Source of the DNA: an uncultured bacterium
Lineage (GTDB): Bacteria; Cyanobacteriota; Vampirovibrionia; Gastranaerophilales; Gastranaerophilaceae
Assembly: GCA_902464375.1 (NCBI GenBank)
Contig: CABQIM010000067.1
Span: 1-10,242, forward strand
Direction of reading: 5' to 3'
Length of the DNA: 10,242 nucleotides
The stretch's first letter is position 1; each line of letters opens with the position of its first letter. Below are positions 1 to 5,065 of the stretch, piece by piece. The position numbers were made by a program, and so were the translations under genes. The notes below the pieces were generated by a model. That model had not been told where the DNA came from and made no database searches. It worked only from the letters and a program-made list of their open reading frames with translations.

Positions 1-501
1 TTTGAATAATGAAGAATCTAAAGTAATTTGGCTATCAGGTGAGCTGTATAAACCAACTTGAAGGTTAATGTCTTTCATTGAACCATCCATCATCTTCAAA
101 CCATTGAATTCACAGTTTGCTGCAATTCTGTCTACTTCATCAAGTCTTGCTGTAATTTCTGATTGAATAGCTTTTAATGAATCAGAGCCATAAGTTCCGT
201 TTGCGGCTTGTTCTGTCAAATCTCTTACACGTTGCAAGTGAGATGAAACTAGGGAATAAGTATCTTCCAATGTTGTTAACATATCAGCACCTGTTGCTGC
301 GTTGTCTGCTGCTACGTCCAATGAACCTAATTGAGTGTTCCAATTTGTTGCAATTGAATAACCAGCTGCGTTGTCTTTTGCGTGGTTAATTTTGTAACCG
401 GTTGTCATTCTTTCAATTGCTTGGTTCAATGAAGTGGTCGCTTTGCTCAAGTTTGATTGAACGATCATTGAAGATAGGTTTGTGTTAATTGTTAGTGCCA
501 T
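1..501 (-). CDS. fliC: Flagellin, N-terminal part (cut by window edge)
   Basis: This is the N-terminal 167 residues of a flagellin, the protein polymerised into the flagellar filament outside the cell; the rest lies beyond base 1. It opens MALTINTN and has the D0/D1 helices, with a match to the family pattern around residues 24-50 (SLNQAIERMTTG, then INHAKDNAAGYSI). Residues 89-95 read LQRVRDL and residues 111-116 AIQSEI, which correspond to the conserved D1 region recognised by TLR5 in other flagellins. Cys130 is unusual because flagellins rarely contain cysteine. The ATG at 501 is preceded by a clear AAAGGAG ribosome site (508-514) with 6 bases of spacing. The gene diverges from the oxidoreductase operon. 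No convincing sigma-28 promoter was found; a GATAA-containing box near 522-529 lacks a good upstream partner. The family call is secure; the symbol is the generic one. Confidence 0.95.
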   Translation of the reverse strand, partial: MALTINTNLSSMIVQSNLSKATTSLNQAIERMTTGYKINHAKDNAAGYSIATNWNTQLGSLDVAADNAATGADMLTTLEDTYSLVSSHLQRVRDLTEQAANGTYGSDSLKAIQSEITARLDEVDRIAANCEFNGLKMMDGSMKDINLQVGLYSSPDSQITLDSSLFK

Positions 502-584
502 GTTATACTCCTTTCTGGCTTATCCTACTAATGCGTCCTTGCATTTGTTTCCCATATTTGGTTAATTCCACATTTCAAAAATTA

Positions 585-596
585 ATAACGCGTTAT
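585..596. repeat. 12-bp perfect palindrome between divergent genes
   Basis: ATAACGCGTTAT is identical to its own reverse complement. It lies in the 177-base space between the flagellin gene and the oxidoreductase operon. Its CpG-containing core stands out in AT-rich surroundings. It could be an operator for either gene, but no regulator can be named. Confidence 0.4.
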
Positions 597-602
597 AAAC
601 AA

Positions 603-625
603 GTTTGTTACATATCGTTACAAAC
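603..625. repeat. Inverted repeat GTTTGT-N11-ACAAAC
   Basis: Perfect 6-bp arms at 603-608 and 620-625 are separated by 11 bases, with further partial symmetry inside (GTTAC near both arms). The repeat sits about 25 bases upstream of the extended -10 element of the oxidoreductase operon. That is where an activator or repressor could bind. This is a structural observation only; the binding protein is unknown. Confidence 0.35.
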
Positions 626-646
626 AAGACGCTATATATACGTTCG

Positions 647-655
647 TGATATAAT
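647..655 (+). promoter_or_regulatory. Extended -10 promoter for the vor operon
   Basis: TGATATAAT is a perfect extended -10 element (TG at 647-648, TATAAT at 650-655). No good -35 box lies 16-18 bases upstream, as is common for extended -10 promoters. Transcription would start near 661-662, giving a short leader that includes the AGGAG ribosome site at 668-672, six bases before the ATG at 679. Confidence 0.6.
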
Positions 656-678
656 ACTGGAGAGGATAGGAGCCTGAT

Positions 679-888
679 ATGGGGAAAATAATAATAGATA
701 ACAATCGTTGCAAATCCTGCTACATTTGCACGACTACATGTCCTAAGGGATTGATTAAAAAAAGCAGCAAAACCAACAGACTTGGAGATTATATGGTCGA
801 ATTTGATGATCCAAAAGGAGAGTGCATAGGATGCGCAATGTGCGCAAAACGCTGTCCTGATATGGCAATAACAGAAGTTTATAGATAG
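679..888 (+). CDS. vorD: 2-oxoacid:ferredoxin oxidoreductase, ferredoxin-like delta subunit
   Basis: A 69-residue protein with two 4Fe-4S motifs: Cys11, Cys14, Cys17 and Cys21-Pro, then Cys49, Cys52, Cys55 and Cys59-Pro. This 2[4Fe-4S] layout is that of the delta subunit of KorD/VorD type, which carries electrons from the TPP centre to soluble ferredoxin. It acts in the cytoplasm. The ATG at 679 has AGGAG six bases upstream. It is the first gene of an operon with the alpha, beta and gamma subunits. Its TAG stop is the first triplet of a long inverted repeat (886-959). Delta subunits of the pyruvate, 2-oxoglutarate and branched-chain enzymes look alike, so the substrate cannot be told from this gene; the symbol follows the alpha subunit next door. 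Confidence 0.85.
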   Translation: MGKIIIDNNRCKSCYICTTTCPKGLIKKSSKTNRLGDYMVEFDDPKGECIGCAMCAKRCPDMAITEVYR

Positions 889-959
889 TGAACAGTGATT
901 AGTGAGTAGTGAATAGGTATAATAAAGTCCGCTCACTACTCACAATTCACCATTCACTA
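886..959. repeat. Degenerate GTGA-rich inverted repeat / stem-loop
   Basis: Two 27-base arms (886-912 and 933-959) are inverse complements at 23 of 27 positions, with a 20-base loop (913-932). Each arm is built from short direct units of the GTGA-ATA / GTGA-GTA kind. Units of this style occur as dispersed intergenic palindromes in many bacterial genomes. The left arm begins exactly at the TAG stop of the ferredoxin subunit. The right arm ends two bases before TTGGAG, which holds the ribosome site of the next gene. It may stabilise mRNA ends or set subunit ratios, or be a miniature mobile repeat that landed between co-transcribed genes. Confidence 0.75.
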
Positions 960-973
960 AATTGGAGATTTTA

Positions 974-2062
974 ATGACAAATAATAATGACAAAGTATTA
1001 ATAAAGGGCAATTATGCAATTGCTCAAGCAGCAGTAAATGCAGGGTGTCAATGCTATTTTGGCTATCCGATTACACCACAAACAGAAATCGGTGAGTATT
1101 TAAGCGGCAAAATGCAAGAACTTGGAAGAGCTTATGTTTGTGCAGAAAGTGAACTAGGTGCAATAAACATGGTTATGGGTGCCGTTTCAACCGGCGTAAA
1201 AGCAATGACCTCATCATCTTCTTGTGCGGTAGCTCTTATGCAAGAAGCTCTTTCTTACGCAGCCTCAGACGAATTGCCGGTTGTGCTTGTAAACGTTATG
1301 AGAACCGGCCCTGGACTTGGCTATATTTATCCTGCACAAGGGGATTACAACCAAGCAGTATACGGCGGTGGAAATGGTGATTATAAGATTATTGTACTAG
1401 CACCTTCAACTGTTCAAGAATGCGTTGATTTAACATATAGAGCATTCTACTTGGCACAAAAATACCGCAATCCGGTAATAATACTAGCAGACGGATTACT
1501 CGGTCAAATGATGGAGCCTGCTAGCTTTGGTAAATACCCTTATCCGGAAGTAGATGTATCCTCTTGGGCTTTATCAGGAGCAAAAGGTCGTGCTTCCAGA
1601 AAAATATATTCTGTTGCACCGGATGAAAAGAAACAAATTCAACATATTCATGATTTGTTCAAAAAATTTGAAGTTATTACAGAAAACGAAACAACTTATG
1701 AAGAATTCAACACAGAAGATGCAGATGTTATCTTAACCGCGTTTGGTTCTATGACAAGAAATATCAAAGCTGCGATGAATGTTTTACGCAGAAAAGGTGT
1801 CAAAGTCGGATGCTTTAGACCGGTAACACTTTCTCCATTCCCTGCAAAACGAATCAGCGAACTTGCAAAGCAGGGTAAAGATTTTATTGTCGTTGAAATG
1901 AATATGGGACAAATGTTCAAAGATGTTAGAAACGCTGTAAACGGTCAAGCTAATGTAGAATTAGTTAACAGACCTTGCGGTGAATGGTTGAGTGTAGAAG
2001 AAATTGTAGAATCTGTAGAAAAGATTTTGGAAGGTGGTAAGAAGTATGCAGCAAGTATTTAG
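974..2062 (+). CDS. vorB: 2-oxoacid:ferredoxin oxidoreductase alpha subunit (VorB-type)
   Basis: Alpha subunit of a TPP-dependent 2-oxoacid:ferredoxin oxidoreductase, which converts a 2-oxoacid plus CoA to acyl-CoA, CO2 and reduced ferredoxin. The 362 residues match the family length. Seen in order: GNYAIAQAAVNAG (12-24), YPITP (31-35), AESELGAINM (57-66), TSSSS (79-83), MRTGPGLG (109-116), GGNGDYK (132-138) and DGLLGQMMEP (173-182), then the C-terminal transketolase-like domain. These motifs most resemble VorB, the 3-methyl-2-oxobutanoate (branched-chain) enzyme; 2-oxoglutarate or another 2-oxoacid remains possible. The ATG at 974 is preferred over the in-frame TTG at 962 because GGAG (964-967) sits six bases before it. 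The 3' end overlaps the next gene by 17 bases, which suggests translational coupling. Confidence 0.9.
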   Translation: MTNNNDKVLIKGNYAIAQAAVNAGCQCYFGYPITPQTEIGEYLSGKMQELGRAYVCAESELGAINMVMGAVSTGVKAMTSSSSCAVALMQEALSYAASDELPVVLVNVMRTGPGLGYIYPAQGDYNQAVYGGGNGDYKIIVLAPSTVQECVDLTYRAFYLAQKYRNPVIILADGLLGQMMEPASFGKYPYPEVDVSSWALSGAKGRASRKIYSVAPDEKKQIQHIHDLFKKFEVITENETTYEEFNTEDADVILTAFGSMTRNIKAAMNVLRRKGVKVGCFRPVTLSPFPAKRISELAKQGKDFIVVEMNMGQMFKDVRNAVNGQANVELVNRPCGEWLSVEEIVESVEKILEGGKKYAASI

Positions 2063-2780
2063 TATTCCAAAGGCATTTAAAAAAGATTTTAAGTATACTT
2101 TTTGCCCAGGATGTGACCACGGTATCGCAATTAGATTAATCGGTGAAGTCATTGATGAATTGGGCATCAGAGAAGATATTATAACATCAACTTCTGTTGG
2201 CTGTTCAGTATTTATATATGATTTTCTTGATGTTGATGCTGTAGAAGCACCGCACGGAAGAGCTTTAGCTTCCGCTACAGGTGTAAAAAGAGCAAGACCG
2301 GATAAAGTTGTATTCACATATTCAGGCGACGGAGATTTTGCATCAATTGGTATTGCAGAATCTATGCATACAGCTTTACGTGGAGAAAAAGTTACAAGTT
2401 TTTGTATAAATAATACAACTTATGGTATGACAGGCGGTCAACTTGGACCTACAACTCTTATGGGACAAGTAACTACAACTTCTCCAACCGGAAGAAATAA
2501 AGAATACTACGGCTATCCTGTTAAAATTGCTGAACATATCGCTTTATGTGATGGAACAGCATTTTCTGCTCGTGTAGCGTTAGATACGGTTCCACATATC
2601 AATGAGGCAAAGAAAGCTTTTAAAAAAGCGTTTGAAGTTCAATTAGAAGGCAAAGGTTTTGGTTTTGTAGAAGTACTTTCTTCTTGTCCAACGAACTGGC
2701 ATATGTCACCGGAAGAGGCTCATAAGAGAGTTAAAGAAGAAATGATTCCGGTATTCCCTCTTGGAGTATTCAAGGGATAA
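2046..2780 (+). CDS. vorA: 2-oxoacid:ferredoxin oxidoreductase beta subunit, TPP-binding
   Basis: The 244-residue beta subunit binds the thiamine diphosphate cofactor and pairs with the alpha subunit. Motifs seen: CPGC (20-23), GDGDFASIG (94-102) followed by NN (122-123), which is the TPP/Mg signature, and YGMTGGQLGPTT (126-137) with GQVTTTSPTGR (140-150), a block typical of the Kor/Vor group. The start is set at ATG 2046, inside the last codons of the alpha gene, with a GGTGG/AAG-rich ribosome site just upstream; GTG at 2034 is an in-frame alternative adding four residues. The symbol follows usual Vor naming and depends on the substrate assignment. Confidence 0.88.
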   Translation: MQQVFSIPKAFKKDFKYTFCPGCDHGIAIRLIGEVIDELGIREDIITSTSVGCSVFIYDFLDVDAVEAPHGRALASATGVKRARPDKVVFTYSGDGDFASIGIAESMHTALRGEKVTSFCINNTTYGMTGGQLGPTTLMGQVTTTSPTGRNKEYYGYPVKIAEHIALCDGTAFSARVALDTVPHINEAKKAFKKAFEVQLEGKGFGFVEVLSSCPTNWHMSPEEAHKRVKEEMIPVFPLGVFKG

Positions 2781-2789
2781 GTTTAAATA

Positions 2790-2814
2790 GTGGGGACACA
2801 ATTAATTATCCCAC
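2790..2814. repeat. REP-like hairpin (GTGGGGACA type)
   Basis: GTGGGGA (2790-2796) pairs with TCCCAC (2809-2814), leaving one bulged G, across an AT loop containing AATTAATT. Small palindromes of the pattern GTGGGGACA...AATTAATT...TCCCAC occur as dispersed repeats in many bacteria. Some are linked to REP-associated tyrosine transposases; that link is recalled, not tested here. It lies ten bases after the beta subunit stop. No T-run follows, so it is not a clear terminator. Confidence 0.45.
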
Positions 2815-2821
2815 TCTACGT

Positions 2822-2842
2822 TATAATTAGGTGAATTCACCT
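2822..2842 (+). promoter_or_regulatory. Consensus -10 box followed by 14-bp palindrome
   Basis: TATAAT at 2822-2827 is followed directly by the perfect palindrome AGGTGAATTCACCT (2829-2842), which would cover the expected transcription start near 2834. No good -35 lies at proper spacing. The layout of a -10 box with a palindrome over the start site is that of a repressible internal promoter for the gamma subunit and alanine racemase. A matched -10 hexamer in AT-rich DNA can occur by chance; the palindrome is the stronger signal. Confidence 0.4.
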
Positions 2843-2859
2843 GATATTAGGAGATAAAA

Positions 2860-3405
2860 ATGGAAACAAATTTTATATTAGCAGGTTTTGGAGGACAAGG
2901 TATTTTATTAGCAGGAACGGTTCTTGCTAATGCATTTATGCTTGAAGGCAAGAATGTTACTTGGTATCCTTGTTACGGAGCTGAGATGAGAGGTGGTACT
3001 GTTAACTGCGAAATCGTAGTTTCTAATACAGAAGTAAGTTCAGTACATAAACAAGACACTGATTATGCTCTTGTGTTAAATCAACAGTCCTTTGATAAAT
3101 TCGTAAAAAGAGTTAAAAAAGGCGGAATGATAATTGCGAATTCAACACTTGTTGCAGAAGCAAGACCTAGAAATGATATCAAATATGTATTCGCACCAAT
3201 GGGTGATATTGCAAACAAACTTGGCACAAGCAAAGTTACAAACGTAGTTTCGTTAGGCGTTCTATCATCTGTTTGTGAAATTGTATCAAAAGATTATTTA
3301 GCCAAAGGGGTTGAAAAAGTTTTGGGCGAAAAGAAAAAGAGCCTTCTACCTCTTAATGAACAAGCTTTAAGTGCCGGTGCAGAATCGCTCTGCGTACCAC
3401 AATAG
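2860..3405 (+). CDS. vorC: 2-oxoacid:ferredoxin oxidoreductase gamma subunit
   Basis: The 181-residue gamma subunit completes the four-part enzyme. It begins ETNFILAGFGGQGILLAGT, the glycine-rich GxGGQG motif (9-14) of this family, followed by YPCYGAEMRGGTVNCEI (36-52), also a family signature. The ATG at 2860 is preceded by AGGAG (2849-2853) at six bases. It is separated from the beta gene by 79 bases holding a small hairpin and a palindrome, so it may be partly independently transcribed. Alanine racemase follows after 15 bases. The family call is secure; the symbol carries the same substrate doubt as the other subunits. Confidence 0.88.
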   Translation: METNFILAGFGGQGILLAGTVLANAFMLEGKNVTWYPCYGAEMRGGTVNCEIVVSNTEVSSVHKQDTDYALVLNQQSFDKFVKRVKKGGMIIANSTLVAEARPRNDIKYVFAPMGDIANKLGTSKVTNVVSLGVLSSVCEIVSKDYLAKGVEKVLGEKKKSLLPLNEQALSAGAESLCVPQ

Positions 3406-3420
3406 GAATTATTTTATTAT

Positions 3421-4542
3421 ATGAAAAACGTAAGACAAGCCAATATAAATCTCCATAAAGATGCTTGGGTTGAAATAAACTTAGAATCTTTATCGCAAAA
3501 TATTATGAATATAAAAAAGGGCATACCCGCTGATAAAAAGTTTTTAGCGATTGTAAAAGCTGATGCATACGGTCACGGAGCATCTATGATTGCCAAAACA
3601 ATGTTAGCTTCCGGTGTTGACGCATTTGGCGTGTCCTCAGTTGACGAAGGTTTGGATTTAAGACGTGTCCGCATAAAATGTCCAATTCTGGTAGTTGGTG
3701 CTATTCCTTTATGGGCAGTAGAATCTGCTGCGCAAAATGATATTGCATTTTCTATATTTAATGATGACCATTTAGCAGCTTGCCGAGATGTTTATGAAAG
3801 AACCGGAATACGTCCTAAAGTTCATGTAAAAATAGATACCGGCATGAACAGAATTGGTGTTCGTTCAGAAATTGCTGTCCAATATATTGAAAAAGTTGCA
3901 AAAGCTGATTACTTACAATTTGAAGGTGTATTTACGCACCTTGCATCAGCAGAAGAGGAAGATGAAACTGCAAAACAAATTGCAAGATGGAACAGTGTAA
4001 TTGATAATATTGATACACAAGGACTTTTGATACATATTCAAAATACCGCTGCGACTTTTGCCTACGATATAAAATCAAATATGGTAAGAGTTGGAATTTC
4101 TCTATACGGAATGTATCCTGATTTACCGGAACACATCAATTATAAGCCAAAATTAAAACAAGTAATGGGTCTAAAAGGCAGAATTACTAATATTCACGAA
4201 GTTAAAGCCGGTGAAGGTGTAAGTTACTGCCACAAATTTGTAGCTTGTGAGCCAACCAGAATTGCAACTATTCCGATTGGTTATGCTGATGGTGTTGCAA
4301 GATGCCTTTCAAACAAAATTTATGGTCTACTAAATGGTCAACTTGTCAAACAAGTTGGAAATATTACAATGGATCAAATGATGTTTGATATTGGCGATAT
4401 GGATGCTAAAGCCGGTGATATTATAACATTATTAGACGATAAAGAACTCTCACTGGATAATTGGGCAGAAATCCTAGGTACAATCAATTATGAATTGACT
4501 TGCCGTTTGAAAGTAAGATTACCAAGAGTTTACGTGAGATAA
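3421..4542 (+). CDS. alr: Alanine racemase
   Basis: PLP-dependent enzyme interconverting L- and D-alanine in the cytoplasm, supplying D-Ala for peptidoglycan. The 373 residues match the family length. The PLP lysine is K46 in VKADAYGHGA. Expected partners are present: K137 and R144 in KIDTGMNRIG, H173 in FTHLASA, and the second catalytic base Tyr269 in GEGVSYCHKF (usually SYGRTF, so C-H-K here is a mild variant). IGYADGV (286-292) and NITMDQMMFD (314-323), with Asp318 in the substrate-binding loop, are also intact, so it should be active. The ribosome site is weak: AGGAA ends 12 bases before the ATG. Translation may depend on the upstream gamma subunit gene, 15 bases away. Confidence 0.96.
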   Translation: MKNVRQANINLHKDAWVEINLESLSQNIMNIKKGIPADKKFLAIVKADAYGHGASMIAKTMLASGVDAFGVSSVDEGLDLRRVRIKCPILVVGAIPLWAVESAAQNDIAFSIFNDDHLAACRDVYERTGIRPKVHVKIDTGMNRIGVRSEIAVQYIEKVAKADYLQFEGVFTHLASAEEEDETAKQIARWNSVIDNIDTQGLLIHIQNTAATFAYDIKSNMVRVGISLYGMYPDLPEHINYKPKLKQVMGLKGRITNIHEVKAGEGVSYCHKFVACEPTRIATIPIGYADGVARCLSNKIYGLLNGQLVKQVGNITMDQMMFDIGDMDAKAGDIITLLDDKELSLDNWAEILGTINYELTCRLKVRLPRVYVR

Positions 4543-4552
4543 ATAAATAAGC

Positions 4553-4580
4553 AAAAAAAAAAGGAATTCATAAGAATTCC
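4553..4580 (-). terminator. Intrinsic terminator (minus strand)
   Basis: GGAATTC (4563-4569), loop ATAA, GAATTCC (4574-4580) form a perfect 7-bp hairpin. Read on the minus strand it is followed by ten T's (the A-run at 4553-4562), a textbook intrinsic terminator for leftward transcription from the candidate small RNA and the ribbon-helix-helix gene. On the plus strand the hairpin is followed by an interrupted T-rich stretch, so it may also weakly end the alanine racemase transcript. Confidence 0.8.
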
Positions 4581-4695
4581 CATGGTTGTTTTTCATTTTT
4601 CGTGTTGTTTTTATACTCGTTCTCTTCTCGTGTTTTATCTTCTCTATGTCCTCGTACCTAAACTAATTTCCCCAAGGGTAATCACCCTGCTTCTC
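4553..4695 (-). ncRNA. Candidate small RNA (about 140 nt)
   Basis: A leftward promoter (TTGACC, 17 bases, TGTAAT at 4702-4730) would start RNA near 4695, and a strong intrinsic terminator ends it at about 4553. Between them is no plausible gene with a ribosome site. The RNA would begin with a perfect small hairpin, AGGGT-GATT-ACCCT (4675-4688), continue as an unstructured purine-rich stretch, and end in the terminator hairpin. That form suits a trans-acting or antisense regulatory RNA. An ATG at 4697 opens a 17-codon frame but lies at or before the predicted start and has no ribosome site. I do not recognise a known family. It could instead be only the 3' region of the ribbon-helix-helix transcript. 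Confidence 0.5.
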
Positions 4696-4701
4696 ATCAT
4701 T

Positions 4702-4730
4702 ATTACAACTATCTTAAAAACATCGGTCAA
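4702..4730 (-). promoter_or_regulatory. Sigma-70-type promoter of the candidate small RNA
   Basis: On the minus strand TTGACC (4725-4730) and TGTAAT (4702-4707) each match the consensus at five of six bases, with the ideal 17-base spacing. It lies just downstream of the ribbon-helix-helix gene and points to the terminator at 4553-4580. Confidence 0.6.
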
Positions 4731-4761
4731 TAAGAACATTGTAACAAATTACAGGAGGTTA

Positions 4762-4950
4762 CTAATCTAGTAGCGCCTCAAGAATTCTTGCATTTTTGTC
4801 TGCAAGTGTGTTATTTCTCACTTGCGAACGTGTGATGTAGCTTCTTAATGCTTCCCTAATCAATTCTGAACGAGATCTGCTTTCATTTTCTGCTACTTCG
4901 TCAATCTTGCCTAAAAAACTTTCAGGCATTGAAATTAATACTCTTGCCAT
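4762..4950 (-). CDS. Ribbon-helix-helix (CopG/MazE-like) DNA-binding protein, orphan
   Basis: A 62-residue ribbon-helix-helix protein: the N-terminal strand RVLISMPESFLGKIDE (3-18) is followed by two helices with SRSRSELIREALRSYI (24-39), the pattern found in CopG-type repressors and MazE/EndoAI-type antitoxins. It would act as a dimer binding DNA. A good ribosome site, AAAAGGAG (4959-4966), precedes the ATG at 4950. No toxin gene lies next to it on either side: downstream is a candidate small RNA, and upstream across an AT-rich gap is a PurD-like gene. It may be a free-standing transcription regulator or an antitoxin that lost its partner. Three AGTATA repeats cover its leader and could be its own operator. 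Fold call confident; function unknown. Confidence 0.82.
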   Translation of the reverse strand: MARVLISMPESFLGKIDEVAENESRSRSELIREALRSYITRSQVRNNTLADKNARILEALLD

Positions 4951-4954
4951 AAAA

Positions 4955-4980
4955 TATACTCCTTTTATACTCTATATACT
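4955..4980 (-). promoter_or_regulatory. Three AGTATA repeats, possible autoregulatory operator
   Basis: On the minus strand AGTATA occurs at 4955-4960, 4966-4971 and 4975-4980, with 11- and 9-base steps, close to one helical turn each. They flank the ribosome site of the ribbon-helix-helix gene. Proteins of that fold often bind short direct or inverted repeats at this spacing and repress their own genes. The region is AT-rich, so chance repeats are possible. Confidence 0.35.
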
Positions 4981-5013
4981 GTTTTGTTACTTGTATATAT
5001 ATAAAGTATTTCT

Positions 5014-5040
5014 ATTTTAAAAAATTGCCTTTTTTAAAAT
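5014..5040. repeat. 11-bp A/T inverted repeat
   Basis: ATTTTAAAAAA (5014-5024) and TTTTTTAAAAT (5030-5040) are perfect inverse complements around a five-base TTGCC loop. It lies just past the end of the PurD-like gene. It may help end transcription in either direction, though an all-A/T stem is weak. Confidence 0.5.
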
Positions 5041-5046
5041 AAAATA

Positions 5047-5065
5047 TTAAGTTTTGTAAACTTAA
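5047..5065 (-). terminator. Weak hairpin at the end of the PurD-like gene
   Basis: TTAAGTTT (5047-5054) and AAACTTAA (5058-5065) make an 8-bp stem with a three-base loop that includes the TAA stop codon of the PurD-like gene. On the minus strand it is followed by T-rich sequence (TATTTTATTTT). The stem has few GC pairs, so termination is uncertain; it may act together with the inverted repeat at 5014-5040. Confidence 0.4.

Noticed and set aside
520..550. Sigma-28-type promoter for flagellin on the minus strand
   Set aside because: A TAGGATAA box at 522-529 shares GATAA with the -10 consensus, but no TAAA-like -35 stands at the right distance and the leader would be very short.
562..936. 124-codon minus-strand frame overlapping the ferredoxin subunit
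   Set aside because: It is antisense to a gene with clear 4Fe-4S motifs, and its N-terminal part reads through the GTGA repeat; no family resemblance.
962..973. TTG start four codons upstream for the alpha subunit
   Set aside because: The GGAG ribosome site overlaps those codons and is correctly spaced for the ATG at 974.
1696..2317. Minus-strand frames within the oxidoreductase genes
   Set aside because: They are antisense to well-conserved coding sequence and show no domain or ribosome site.
4751..4760. AGGAGG-like ribosome site on the plus strand (anti-SD-like on the minus strand)
   Set aside because: It is followed at once by stop codons and no start codon at suitable spacing; it lies just past the end of a minus-strand gene and is probably chance.
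4582..4770. A 62-codon plus-strand frame coding a hydrophobic peptide, which with the opposite small RNA could be a type I toxin-antitoxin pair
   Set aside because: No ribosome site precedes its ATG, which abuts a terminator hairpin. Its hydrophobic residues follow from the pyrimidine-rich strand opposite a purine-rich RNA, and no plus-strand promoter is visible.
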